NCBI RefSeq assembly: GCF_039693965.1
Contig: NZ_CP155576.1
Span: 1,612,001 to 1,676,000 of the forward strand
Direction of reading: 5' to 3'
Origin: Moraxella sp. K1664
GTDB taxonomy: Bacteria; Pseudomonadota; Gammaproteobacteria; Pseudomonadales; Moraxellaceae
DNA length: 64,000 nucleotides
Shown here: one piece after another, positions 52,273-63,500 of the stretch
Position numbering within the stretch: position 1 is the stretch's first letter
How the letters are laid out: the number at the start of each line of letters is the position of its first letter
Notes under the pieces: generated by a model
The model's input: the letters and a program-made list of their open reading frames with translations, nothing else
What the model was told of the DNA's origin: nothing
The model's database searches: none
Translations under genes and position numbers: made by a program

Positions 52273-52544
52273 TTACTTACACACGAGTACCAACTTAAAA
52301 TCACTGTTTGATGATAAAATAAATTGCCATGCATTTTTTAGATTTAACAGCACTTGCATGTCATGGGTTGAAATGCCACTCACACTCATGCCATCAATAA
52401 TGGTTTTGGTCTGGGGAAAGTGGTATTGACATTTTCCAAGCGTGACATGCTGTGAATGACTTCCACGATATTTTTACGAGCCAAAAAACGATTTTGTTCA
52501 AGGGTTAGGTTGAATTTGTCAGTAAATATGATGGGCATATTCAT
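52273..52544 (-). pseudogene. N-terminal remnant of a Fic-family protein, frameshifted
   Basis: The ATG at 52544 overlaps the mrr stop codon (ATGA). It reads MPIIFTDKFNLTLEQN, RFLARKNIVEVIHSMSRLEN and VNTTFP. One base appears lost in a CCCC run near 52410, and the reading resumes as QTKTIIDGMSVSGIST then HDMQVLLNLKNAWQFIL, stopping at 52273. The ALEN/RLEN-V-TFPQT pattern is that of the N-terminal helical part of Fic/DOC proteins. The catalytic Fic motif (HPFxxGNG) is absent; what follows is 135 bp of unclear sequence and then IS110 copy B. Assignment is by eye. Confidence 0.65.
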
Positions 52545-53470
52545 TCAAAAAAATCTTCATCAATTTCACAAATTTCAAGTACTTCTTTAACTTGAATGCC
52601 CACTTTATATTTAATCATCAAACCAACCAGCTCTTGCCCATCAATCAGGACAATCTTGCCCAATAATTTTTGAGAAAATCCTTGGGCGGATTTGGTAAAT
52701 GATGATGTGGTGATAAACACACCCCGTTCCACACCATTGCCCTGTAATGCTCCTGAAAAGGATTGTAATTCTTTTGAACCAATCATGTTATCACTGGCAT
52801 ATCTTTTGGCTTGAATGTAGATATTTTGAATGCCTAATGGGTCTTGTTTGATGACCCCATCAATGCCACCATCGTATGATTTGCCAGTATGTTCAAACAA
52901 GTTTTCTTTACCACCATATCCCATGGCAAGCAATAACTTTAATACTGATTTTTCAAAAAATAAAGGCGTGCCTTGTTGCAATTTATTTAACAGTTCAACC
53001 GAAATTTCTGTTTCAAGATTTTTAATGGCATTTTTAGCTTGGGCTTCAAAATCCATGTCATCATTATCATCAATTTTAATGGCGGATTTGTCTGATGATT
53101 TTTCTTTATGTTTAATTTCTGCTCTACTTTTTAAATAACTTTTCCAATCAGGTAAATCAGCTTCATCATATAGTTTCTCACTAATTTCTGTTTTATCTTG
53201 CCAAAGCTGTGCCATTTTTAAACCAATGGGTGTGATTTGATAAGTGGCTTTACTGATGCGATTTAAAATGCCTGCTTTGGTTAAAGAGGTGATTGACCAA
53301 GCGATGGCATTTTCCACTTTTGGCTGACCATGATTAAAGCGTAGGGTCAAAATTTCATCAGAAAATTCCCCCAATTGAATGACGCCTTGATAAATCTCTT
53401 GGCGTTTACGAACTTTATTATCGCTCATTAACTTTAAGGTTAAAAGCACGGCATTTATCACGGTATTCAC
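52541..53470 (-). CDS. mrr: Mrr-family type IV restriction endonuclease
   Basis: Cuts methylated foreign DNA. 309 residues. The N-terminal winged-helix Mrr_N domain (about 1-90: VKNAIAWSITSLTKAGILNR-like segment and ISKATYQITPIGLKMAQLW) is followed by a charged linker and a C-terminal Mrr_cat domain. That domain has LLLAMGYGGKENLFEHTGKS, the PD-(D/E)xK core GGIDGVI...IYIQAKRY (D, Q-x-K) and GVFITTSSFTKSAQ. It is translationally coupled to a broken Fic gene and sits between carA and carB, so it looks like an inserted defence cassette. Confidence 0.92.
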   Translation of the reverse strand: MNTVINAVLLTLKLMSDNKVRKRQEIYQGVIQLGEFSDEILTLRFNHGQPKVENAIAWSITSLTKAGILNRISKATYQITPIGLKMAQLWQDKTEISEKLYDEADLPDWKSYLKSRAEIKHKEKSSDKSAIKIDDNDDMDFEAQAKNAIKNLETEISVELLNKLQQGTPLFFEKSVLKLLLAMGYGGKENLFEHTGKSYDGGIDGVIKQDPLGIQNIYIQAKRYASDNMIGSKELQSFSGALQGNGVERGVFITTSSFTKSAQGFSQKLLGKIVLIDGQELVGLMIKYKVGIQVKEVLEICEIDEDFFE

Positions 53471-53549
53471 GATTATTAAAATTCATAACAGCTTTCCAGA
53501 AGAGCAAGTTATTTTAGATGGTGCGTTTCACAAACCAAATGCACCCAAT

Positions 53550-54683
53550 TTATGCCTTCGCCTTTTGCATCTCCATAATAAATCTATCAAACAGCACCGA
53601 ACAATCATGTGGGCCGGGGCTGGCTTCTGGGTGTCCTTGAAAACTAAATGCAGGGCGGTCGGTACGCTCAATGCCTTGATTGGTGCCGTCAAACAGCGAA
53701 CGGTGCGTGGCTCGTAGCGTGGCAGGTAGGGTGCTTTCGTCCACACAAAAGCCGTGGTTTTGGGAGGTAATCATCACCGTGCCATTGTCCAAATCCTGCA
53801 CAGGGTGGTTCGCCCCATGATGACCATGCCCCATTTTCATGGTTTTAGCACCGCTAGCGAGTGCCAACAGCTGATGACCCAAACAAATGCCAAACACAGG
53901 GATTTTACTGGTTTCAATAATGGTGCGAATGCTGTCAATGGCATAATCACACGCAGACGGGTCGCCCGGGCCATTGGATAGGAAAATGCCGTCTGGGTTC
54001 ATGTCCAGCACGTCTTTGGCAAGGGTTTGGGCAGGGACGACCGTTAGGCGACAGCCCCTATCGGCAAGCATACGCAAAATGTTGGTTTTTACGCCATAAT
54101 CATAGGCGACAACGTGGTATTTTAGTTCAGGCTCGGTAAAGCCCACGCCCAGCTCCCACGAGCCTTGCGTCCATGTAAAGCCGTCTTTATCACAGTATTC
54201 TTTTGCCAAATCAAGTCCGTTCATGTCAGGGGCGTTTTTGGCAAGTTCTAAGGCTCTCTCCACATCATCGCCCACAACGATTGCCCCATTTTGAGCCCCT
54301 TTTTCACGCAAGATACGGGTCAGTTTACGAGTGTCAATATCGCCAATTGCCACGACATTGTGTTTGATAAGGTATTCAGACAGCGACATCTCGCTTCTAA
54401 AATTACTGTGAAGCAATGGCAAATCACGGATAATCAGACCGCTCGCCCACACCTTGTGAATGCGTCCAGACTCGGTGTCTTCTTCATTACAGCCTGTGTT
54501 GCCGATGTGCGGATAGGTCAGCGTAACCATTTGTTTGGCGTAGCTTGGGTCGGTCAAAATCTCTTGGTAGCCTGTCATGGCGGTGTTAAAGACGACTTCG
54601 CCGACCGTCTCACCGTCCGCCCCAATGCTAATACCATGAAAAATTGTACCGTCTTGTAGGGCTAAAATGGCTTTTTTGGTCAT
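53550..54683 (-). CDS. carA: Carbamoyl-phosphate synthase small (glutaminase) subunit CarA
   Basis: Hydrolyses glutamine and channels ammonia to CarB. 377 residues from the ATG at 54683 ([16 protein letters not shown]), chosen over a start 40 codons upstream that has no homologous sequence. The N-terminal CPSase small-chain domain ([15 protein letters not shown]) is followed by a class I glutamine amidotransferase domain with the nucleophile in VFGICLGHQ (Cys about 270) and the His-Glu pair in [11 protein letters not shown]. Its promoter region holds a long terminator-like hairpin (54802-54883). Confidence 0.97.
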   Translation of the reverse strand: MTKKAILALQDGTIFHGISIGADGETVGEVVFNTAMTGYQEILTDPSYAKQMVTLTYPHIGNTGCNEEDTESGRIHKVWASGLIIRDLPLLHSNFRSEMSLSEYLIKHNVVAIGDIDTRKLTRILREKGAQNGAIVVGDDVERALELAKNAPDMNGLDLAKEYCDKDGFTWTQGSWELGVGFTEPELKYHVVAYDYGVKTNILRMLADRGCRLTVVPAQTLAKDVLDMNPDGIFLSNGPGDPSACDYAIDSIRTIIETSKIPVFGICLGHQLLALASGAKTMKMGHGHHGANHPVQDLDNGTVMITSQNHGFCVDESTLPATLRATHRSLFDGTNQGIERTDRPAFSFQGHPEASPGPHDCSVLFDRFIMEMQKAKA

Positions 54684-54801
54684 GACACGCTCCAATTGGA
54701 AAAAATAAATTATAGAGTTATAAAGATATAAAAATTTTGGTTTTTGGCAAATTTTAGACAAAATTTTTTGGCAAAACTGCCACAAGCTAAAATTTAGACA
54801 C

Positions 54802-54883
54802 AAAAAAGCGAATGATTAAAAATAAACTCAACTTTGCTCAAATAAGGGGCAAAAGTAAAGTTGTATTTTCATAATCACTCGCT
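54802..54883 (-). terminator. Long hairpin with T tract upstream of carA (possible attenuator)
   Basis: On the minus strand AGCGAGTGATTA pairs with TAATCATTCGCT (one G-T pair), and the stem continues inward (AAAAT-ACAACTTT with CAAAGTTGAG-TTTATTTT), followed by six T. It lies about 120 bp before the carA start in transcription direction. It could attenuate carA or end a transcript entering from tatD. Confidence 0.6.
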
Positions 54884-55011
54884 TGTCGTAGATTTTGTTT
54901 ATTATATACAAAAAAACAACTTTTTTCTACTACTTTTTATAAATTTTTATGTGTTGGGCGGTTGTGGTTTTTGGGGTAAATGGCGTTTTATTTTGTACAA
55001 ACCCCAATCTT

Positions 55012-55031
55012 GGGCGAATTGCAATTCGCCC
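55012..55031. repeat. Perfect 20-bp palindrome
   Basis: GGGCGAATTGCAATTCGCCC. Related copies are at 34397-34416 and, more diverged, at 21472-21491. All are intergenic. Confidence 0.75.
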
Positions 55032-55071
55032 CTACCATGCCAATTTTAACATGATTTTTGCCATGCCACAT

Positions 55072-55848
55072 TTAACCATATTGATTTAACAACTCATCAA
55101 AATTTTGGCTCGTGATACGTCCTATCTCATCAGGCGTTTTACCAAAAATATCTGCCAGAGCCTTTGCCACATACGGCACAAAAGACGGCTCATTATCACG
55201 CCCACGCTTTGGCACAGGGGCGAGATAGGGGCTGTCGGTTTCTATCAAAAGGCGGTCAAGGGGCAATTTTTTGGCAACGTCTTGTAATTCCACCGATTTT
55301 TTAAAACTGACAATCCCTGAAAATGAGATGTATAACCCCATGTCAAGGGCGGTTTTGGCAAAGGCATAATCTTCGGTAAAGCAGTGGATAATGCCGTGTT
55401 CGCACTTTTCGGCTTTTAATAGGTCAAGCGTGTCGTGATAGGCGTTACGGGTGTGGACGATGATTGGTTTTTTTAGGGTTTGGCTTGCGTGAATGTGCGT
55501 GGCAAAGCTGTATTTTTGCTCGCTCTTTTTGGTGTCGTCCCAATGATAATCTAGCCCCGTCTCGCCAAACGCCCATACCTTGTCATCATTTAACCGCACA
55601 AAGTCGTCCACACTCACCGCCTTTAAAATCGCCTTGTCTTGGCAAGGGTGCAAGCCAATACTCATGCCGATGTTGATGTTGTCATTGGATAAATCTACCC
55701 ACTGCCTGATGTCGTCAATCTCGCCAAATTCACAGCAAATTGCCATGATACGGCTGACGTTCATCTCTTTTAGGTTGGCAAGTAGGGCGGGTTTGTCGTG
55801 TTGGTAAGTGTCTAAATAGGTCAAATGGGCGTGGGTGTCGGTGTACAT
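55072..55848 (-). CDS. TatD-family metal-dependent hydrolase (DNase)
   Basis: 258 residues, TIM-barrel metallohydrolase. Metal ligands are visible in YTDTHAHLTYLD (H-x-H), IGLHPC, FGETGLDYHWD (Glu), PIIVHTRNAYHDTL (His), GIIHCFTEDYAFA (His) and LIETDSPYLAP (Asp). TatD-type enzymes have 3'-5' exonuclease or AP-endonuclease activity; YcfH/YjjV paralogues are alternatives. It is transcribed on its own upstream of the carA leader. Confidence 0.9.
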   Translation of the reverse strand: MYTDTHAHLTYLDTYQHDKPALLANLKEMNVSRIMAICCEFGEIDDIRQWVDLSNDNINIGMSIGLHPCQDKAILKAVSVDDFVRLNDDKVWAFGETGLDYHWDDTKKSEQKYSFATHIHASQTLKKPIIVHTRNAYHDTLDLLKAEKCEHGIIHCFTEDYAFAKTALDMGLYISFSGIVSFKKSVELQDVAKKLPLDRLLIETDSPYLAPVPKRGRDNEPSFVPYVAKALADIFGKTPDEIGRITSQNFDELLNQYG

Positions 55849-56563
55849 ATTACTGTTCTTTTTGGTGTTGTTAAGTTATGTTGAATCGTGAGCGGTTAAA
55901 TTAACATTGATTTGTGATGATAGGGTGGTTGTATGAATATGAATTTGTGTTGGGTGTGGCAATAAGTTATTTTGCCAAAATTGGCTGTTTTGATGAGTTA
56001 TGCAAATTTGTCATGGTGTGTATTTTATCATTACCACCCCCAAAAAAGCAATTTTTGCCATCAACTTGTGCCAAATGATGCCCATCTGCTATAGATTTTT
56101 CTCAATAACCTTTTAAATTTTTATAAAAAGATGAAAAATTAATCAAGTTAGCATGGTTTTTGCAACATATTATGATTAATTTTTAATTAATTTGAACAAT
56201 AGTTAAACAAATTTTAATCATTACCATCTGTTACACAGCGTTTACAAAAAGAGTGACGATTGTATCCTTTTTGGCGACCAATAAAACTTAACAGAGTTTT
56301 TTTGTATTAGACTTCTTTCCAAACCCTGATTTTTATGGATTTTTAAAACTTCAACCCCAATACTTATAAGGGTTTATTTTTAGTTTGGAAAGAGATTTAT
56401 TAAAATATTGTTTGATTTAAAATATCATTTAATTTTTTTAAACATTGATACATTGTAACGAACCATGCCGATGATGCTAAGCGACATGCTGGGTCATCGG
56501 TACTTTTGTTATTGGTTGTTACTGGTGTGATGTCTCAACAAAAACGCTCAAATAGGAGGCGTG
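55849..56563. other. 715-bp AT-rich leader of the OmpA-adhesin operon
   Basis: No coding potential was found. It contains a nested inverted repeat at 56314-56393 (TCTTTCCAAAC with GTTTGGAAAGA, and inside it AAACCCT with AGGGTTT), possibly an IS remnant or regulatory fold, and GTAACGAACC near 56456. A good ribosome-binding site GGAGG (56553-56557) precedes the OmpA-like gene. The length suggests complex regulation. Confidence 0.55.
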
Positions 56564-57523
56564 ATGAAAATTACCCTAAACCCCATTAAGATTGCCATCT
56601 GTGCATTGGCAGTAGGCATGACACTGTCTGCTCATGCTGTTCGTATCGTGGATAATGAAAACACCAAGGCAGTCGGGCATGTCAAATGGCACAAAGAAAA
56701 AAGCGTGAATACAAACGATGTCATGAACGCACATGTGCCTGATAATGCGGTGAACGTGGTATTTATTCGTCAAGCCGACCAAGACCCCTTGCAGACCAGT
56801 GCCAATATTGCCATTAATGACCGCTTTCAGGTGAGCATCCAGCCGGGGAATTTTAGTCAAGTATATTCTTGCTCAGGCATTAACCAGCTTAGCTCTGCGG
56901 TTACGGGTGCTAAGCATAATGACCTATTGGCAAACCTACAAACACATTATCTATCAGTAGGTCAAACATACTATTTTTATGTAGAAGTAGATGATAATGC
57001 CCGCTCTACCATCAAGCAGATTGATGACACCAGTGCTAAGAGCCTGCTAGAACACACCAGATTGCAAACCCACCAAATCAGCCGTGTGGTTCCTAACTGC
57101 CCAGCACCTGCCCCTGCTCCCATACCCGCTCCTGCGGTTGTCAAACCTGCCCCTGTATCTGTGGCAACTACCGCCAAACAAACTCGCTCCATCGAGCTTG
57201 CGGTGCTGTTTGACACTGATAAGTCAGTTGTAAAATCCCAATATCATGACAAAATCAAAGAAGCAGCTGACTTTTTGGCAAGCCATCCAAATGCCACCGT
57301 GGTCATCGAAGGTCATACTGACAGCCGAGCCAGCGAGCCTTACAACCAAGCTCTATCAGAGCGTCGTGCCAATGCTGTAAGAAACGTACTTATCAAAAAT
57401 TATGGCGTAAACCCTGACATCATCACTGCCGAAGGGCATGGTGAGCTACGTCCCATCGCATCTAATAACACCGCTGAGGGTCGCCAACAGAACCGTCGTG
57501 TGGTCGCTGTCTTTACTTACTAA
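56564..57523 (+). CDS. OmpA-family outer-membrane/peptidoglycan-associated protein
   Basis: 319 residues from the ATG at 56564, 6 bp after GGAGG. A signal peptide (MKITLNPIKIAICALAVGMT then LSAHA) is followed by an N-terminal domain of about 150 residues that I do not recognise. A Pro/Ala-rich linker (PAPAPIPAPAVVKPAP) leads to a C-terminal OmpA domain with LAVLFDTDKSVVK, VVIEGHTDSRASEPYNQALS and ERRANAVRNVL, which binds peptidoglycan. It ends 18 bp before the giant adhesin gene and is probably co-transcribed; OmpA-like partners accompany Bap-type adhesins in related genera. Confidence 0.92.
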   Translation: MKITLNPIKIAICALAVGMTLSAHAVRIVDNENTKAVGHVKWHKEKSVNTNDVMNAHVPDNAVNVVFIRQADQDPLQTSANIAINDRFQVSIQPGNFSQVYSCSGINQLSSAVTGAKHNDLLANLQTHYLSVGQTYYFYVEVDDNARSTIKQIDDTSAKSLLEHTRLQTHQISRVVPNCPAPAPAPIPAPAVVKPAPVSVATTAKQTRSIELAVLFDTDKSVVKSQYHDKIKEAADFLASHPNATVVIEGHTDSRASEPYNQALSERRANAVRNVLIKNYGVNPDIITAEGHGELRPIASNNTAEGRQQNRRVVAVFTY

Positions 57524-57541
57524 TCTAAACAGGAAATATCT

Positions 57542-60500
57542 ATGAAAACCGTGATTGTAAAAACCTATAATACCAATGAAGCCATTAATGAAGTGCGTGT
57601 GGTGACCAAAGACGGTCAGCCTACGGTCATCAAAGCAGGCAAGCATGTCAATTATGACTTTTTTGATGAATCTATCGGACGTGCCCCTAACCACATCATC
57701 ACCAAGCGTCAAGGCAAAGACCTGCACGTCTCTTTTGAGCGAGAGGGTGTTGAGAGCGACCTTATCATCGAAGACTTTTATGAAAATGATGAGCAGGGCT
57801 TGGTGGGTATCGCCGAAAACGGTCGTTACTACTATTATATTCCTGATACCGGTGAAGTGGCAGACTACGTCACTCAACTTCAAGCGGGCGATGTCGAAGG
57901 TCAGGCACTGGGCGGCGAGGAAATGCTGGTGCCATTTTGGATTATGATGGTCAATGGCTTGCCATGGTGGCCACTACTGGGCGTGGTGCCTTTTCTTATC
58001 AGAGATAAAGATGATGACCCAGCACCGCTAGCTGAGGCAAGACCTAACACCACGCCTGACATTGTCTTGGCACAGGTTAGCGAAGATGAAAAAGTAAATG
58101 GGGTGACGATTAATGTGTTAGATAATGACAGCTCATCAAATATCAATAAAGCTGGCATTAAGCTCATCAGCCCACAAACCAACCAAATCAGCACCGAAGA
58201 AGACGGTAAAAAAGTCACCGTAAAAGGGCAGGGTACATGGACAGTAGATGACGAGGGTAATGTCACTTTTGTCCGAGAAGAGGGTTTTACAGGCAACCCA
58301 ACCCCCATCAACTACATCGTGCCAAACAACCAAGGGGAATATTCAGTTAGCACTGCGGTGGCGGTGGACTACGGTCATGCCCTAACCGCTGATAACGCAT
58401 CGGGCAAAGCAGGCACGCCAGTCACTCAGGATGTATTGGCTAACGATAACAAGGACGGACTGGTAACTGAGACCCTACAACTTGTCAATCCTGCCACAGG
58501 CGAGACGGGCTTGGCTTTGGTTGTGGCAGGTGAGGGCAAGTGGGAGCTTGTGCTTGGTGGTGATAATAAGCCAACAGGTGAGGTGACCTTTACGCCCGAA
58601 GATGGCTTTACAGACAACCCAACTCCCATCAAATACCGAGTCACTACCACGACAGGAGGGGATTATGAGACAACGGTCGGTGTTAGTTATGACAGCGTAA
58701 GTTATGGCAATGGTCACACCAGACCTGACGTGCAGGTGGGTAATCTAGGCGAGCCCGTTACCATTGATGTCACAACCAATGATAATGCGGTGGATGCATC
58801 TTCGGTCAGACTGATTGACCCTGCCAACCCTGGTACTCCCGAAACCCCAATATTGGTCGATACTGTAAAAGTAAAAGACGAGGGTACTTGGACGGTAAGT
58901 GACGGCAAAGTGACCTTCACCCCTGATACTGGCTTTGCAGGCAGTCCTAAGCCCATTAACTATGTCGTCAAAGACACTGATGGCAATCAGTTGCTACCAA
59001 CACCGATTAACGTCACTTATCCATCAATGACCACCGCTGATGTCAAAACAGGTTCTTATGGCAAACCTGTTGATGTAGACGTATTGGCAAATGATAAGAA
59101 CATTGTCAAAGACAGCGTTAAAATCATCAATCCATCTACTGGCGAACCTACCAATGAAGTTGTCATTAAAGGTCAAGGTACTTGGAGTGTTGATGATAAA
59201 GGCATTGTTACCTTCAAGCCAGAGGATAACTATACGGGCAACCCAACACCGATTAACTACATCGGCACGGATTCTAACGGTCATACTACGTTGCCAACGC
59301 CAGTTACCGTCATCTATCCAAATCCTACCACCCCCGACACCAAAATCGGCACACCGGGCAAACCTGTTACTCAAAAAGTTACAGACAATGATGGTAATGT
59401 AGACCCAAGCACCGTCAAACTGGTAGACCCTAACAATCCAAATAACCCACCATCTGATAAAGTTACCATCCCTAACGAAGGCACTTGGACAGTAACCCCA
59501 GATGGCGAAGTTACCTTTACCCCTGATCCTAACTTCACAGGCAATCCAACACCGATCAGCTATGTTGTTGAAGGTGACAATGGTAATATGTTGCCACCGA
59601 CACCTGTGGCTGTGACTTATCCAAATCCTACCACCCCCGACACCAAAATCGGCACACCGGGCAAACCTGTTACTCAAAAAGTTACAGACAATGATGGTAA
59701 TGTAGACCCAAGCACCGTCAAACTGGTAGACCCTAACAATCCAAATAACCCACCATCTGATAAAGTTACCATCCCTGACGAAGGCACTTGGACAGTAACC
59801 CCAGATGGCGAAGTTACCTTTACCCCTGATCCTAACTTCACAGGCAATCCAACACCGATCAGCTATGTTGTTGAAGATGACAATGGTAATATGTTGCCAC
59901 CGACACCTGTGGTGGTTAGTTATCCACAGCCGGTGGATGGCGATGACACGCCTATTGCCACCAATCCCGATACAAAACCAGGGTTTAAGGATTATCCTGT
60001 CACGCAAAACGTTGTTGATAATGATAACAATGTCGATCCTACAACTGTTAAACTTATCAATCCCATCACCAAACAGCCTGTGGATGAGATTGTTGTGCCT
60101 AACGAGGGTACTTGGACAGTTGGTCCTAACCCAGGGGAGGTTACATTCACACCTGTGCCAGAGCTGGGCGATAAAGATCCATCACCGATTAACTATGTGG
60201 TCAAAGACATTGACTCCGATGATTTCTCAGAGCCAACACCGGTTAATGTTACTTATCCAGTAGAAGCACCAAAACCCATCGTCTCCATCAAAGCCACAGA
60301 CCCTGTCGCCATTGAAGGCGGTGAGGGCAGTGACCCTGCCAAAGACAACAAACTTGTCTTTGAAGTGTCTCAAAGTGATGCTATTGATGAAGCCAACACC
60401 ATTAAGGTAAAAGGCAACCTACCAGCAGGTACGGTGAGTGCAGATGACATCGAGTCCATCAGCTACACAGATGGTGCAAATACAAAAGTAACCATTAAAG

Positions 60501-63500
60501 ACCCAGCTGACATTGCCAAATTCTTTACAGATGGCATTGAGGTGGTTATCCCTGCCAATGGCACCACAGCACCTGTCATTACCATCACTGCCAAAGATGA
60601 TGGCATCCCTGAAGGCACAGAGACCATCAGTGTTCAAGTGGCAGACGTTAGCAAAGGTTCAATCAGTCCTAATGCCAAGGAAAATACTGCCACAGGTAGT
60701 ATCAAAGATGAGCCTTATGATGGCACCCCAAAAAATCCAAATGAGACAACTGATCCGAACAATCCGGTAACACCAAGCACCCCAGAAGTGCCGTCTAATG
60801 ACAGCCCAAGGGTGCCAAAAGACCCAACCAAGCCACATGACCCAAATAATCCTGATGAAAACCCATTGGTGCCTGTTGATGAAAACAACACCTTAGGCGA
60901 TAAGCCAATCGTTGCCATCAGTGGTCCAGAGCTTGTCAATGAAGCGGTAGGTACGGTTACTTATACCGTTGCCCTAGACCGTCCTGCCACCGAAGACATT
61001 GTCATCAGTTATGTCATCAACCACAAAGCAGATGGTTCAAACGATAACCCAACCGAAAATGATGACTTTACCACCGCCAACATCGGCACGGTACAAACTG
61101 TCACCATCAAAAAAGGCGACACCAAAGCAACCATCAATGTTGGTATTAAAAACGACGAAGAGCACGAAGGTAACGAAGATTACAGCGTGAGCATTGTCCA
61201 TGCCGACAACAAAGCTGTGGTTAATGACAAAGCCAACACCGTCATCACCACCATCAATGACGAAGGTCAAGGCACCACCGATGGACGTGATCCAAACGAC
61301 CCATCTAACTACCCTGACCCGAACAATCCTGATGGACCAATGAAGGATCCTAACAATCCTGACGAACCTGTCACCCCTGATGACCTGCCAAAAGCAGATG
61401 ATGACAGAAAAACACCAGTGGTCTCTATCAAAGCCACCAAGCCAGTGGCAGTTGAAAAAGCCACCGCAGATGACTTTGTGGAGTTTACTGTGGCTCGCAG
61501 TGCCATCGTTGAGGGTAATAGCTTCAAAGGTGATGTTAAGATCACTTTGCAAATCCAAGCTGGTGGCACCGAGATTGATGCTAAGGATGTGGCTCGTGTT
61601 GAGATTGTCGATGAGACTGGCAAGCAATTGGCGGATGCAACTTATGCCGACCTAGTTGCAGGCAAAGTGGTTACCATGCCACAAGATGCGACCGACACCA
61701 AAGGTCACATCAAAGTGCGTATCTATGCCAAAGATGATGATGTCTATGAAATCTCAGAGAAAGTCACACTTGCCATCACTGATGTGGATGATACAGGCAC
61801 AACTGATTCACGTATTGAGCCAAAAATCGATTCCAACAATGGCAATGCAACAGGCTATATCGTGGATGATGGTAAAGATGGGGACAAGCCATTTGACCCA
61901 ACCAAACCTGTCGACCCAACAGATAACCCTGCACCAACAGGGGATAAACCTGTGGTTATCATCAAGGGTGACGATGAAGTCCTTGAAAGTGCAGGCTCGG
62001 CTAATTACACCATTGAGATTGAAAATGGCAAAACTTCTGATAAGCCAATCAAGGTAAAATATAAAGTAACCTTACCCGAAGCAAGTGACACCATCAATCC
62101 TGCCGAACAAGCAGACTTTGGTGACTCTGTTGTGATCGATAGAGTGGTCGAAGTTGAAATCCCAGCGGGTCAAACCAAGTTTGAGATTAATCTTCCGATT
62201 GTTGATGATGACATTTATGAGGGTAAAGAGACCTATCGTGTTGAGCTCATTGAGGCCAAACTTGACGATGCTGATGTTCGCACCACAGACTCTAATAAGC
62301 AGTCAGTAACCACGGTGATTGATGACTTTGAAGGTGAGACTGATGCCAACAAGGATAAGCCCGCCATTGAGCTTGATCCACCAGCTCACGTCTCAGAAGA
62401 GGGCTTGCCAGGAGGTAATAAAGATAATGACTCTGCTAAGCACGCCAACAACACCACAGTAAATGCAAGTACACCAAATAATAATGACTACGACATCACT
62501 AATGAGACAAGAACATCAGGCAAGATATGCATCACCAATGTCGATACCACTGATACAAACTTGCTTGATAGACTGTCGTTAGACTTGTCAAATGCCACCC
62601 CAATTCGCTTGAGTCAAAATGGTGCGAATCTGACATGGGAAAAAGATGAAAGCGTCGCAGGCAAGATTACTTGGTATGCCTATGAGACTGATGTCGAAGA
62701 CCCCGCATTGACCGTTACGATAGATAACAACTCTCGTAAAGTTGCAACTGTTGATGGCAAAGAAGTGGTTGAGTTTACCTATGATGTTGAGCTTCATAAA
62801 GCCATTTATCATGAGGGTAACTCTATCATTACCGCTGATTCGTCAGCAGGAGAAGGTCAAGACAACTTGCCTGTAAACTTTACCATCATTGCCAAAGATG
62901 GTGATTCAAACATTGCAACCAATGAGACTGTGGTGGTAGTGATTGAAGATGATGCACCAATCGCAGAACGAGTGGTGCATAATATCCAAGTGGCTCATGA
63001 CGAAGTGACTCTTAGCGGTCTAATCGGTGGCTTTAAGCAGAATGTCACTTTAAAAGGCGTTGAAAATTTAAACGATAATGTATTTAATGATTTAAGAGAT
63101 AATTACCCTGCTCGTTGGAGAATTTTAGATGATGACCCATTGTATGACGGAATTGCATGGGGTGTGCCATTTCCATGGGAAAACCAAGGGTATAATCAAG
63201 CTGCCTATGAAGCTAGAGAAAACAGCGAGTTCTCTGGCACTAACGTTAAGGAGCTAATCACAGGTCTTGGTGAATCGTTCAATATCGGTACATTTACTCA
63301 CCAAAACTACTCTATTTATACAGCCAGTCAGCAGATTCGCTCGGGTACGTTGACCTACAGCTTTAATACAGCTATCAATGGCAAAGATGTTACCATCTCA
63401 GACATTGACTACAACTTTGTGCATCTAGAGACTCAAAACGTCGGTGTTCTTGATGGCGTAGCAGGCGATTTGGTGGCATTTAAGCAGTCAGACAAGACCT

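Noticed and set aside
57446..57883. Minus-strand frame of 145 codons at the OmpA-adhesin junction
   Set aside because: It overlaps two well-supported genes in antisense and has no start signal.
59024..60007. Minus-strand open frame of 327 codons inside the adhesin
   Set aside because: It is antisense to the repeats. Its internal repetition simply mirrors the 303-bp duplication, and its Trp/Ile/Cys-rich composition is not protein-like.
59315..60250. Assembly artefact as an explanation for the adhesin duplication
   Set aside because: The two units differ at several positions and merge into different flanks, so simple duplication of reads is unlikely, though not excluded.
61037..61627. Minus-strand open frame of 196 codons inside the adhesin
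   Set aside because: A shadow of the Asp/Gly-rich Calx-beta region, with no ribosome-binding site and biased composition.
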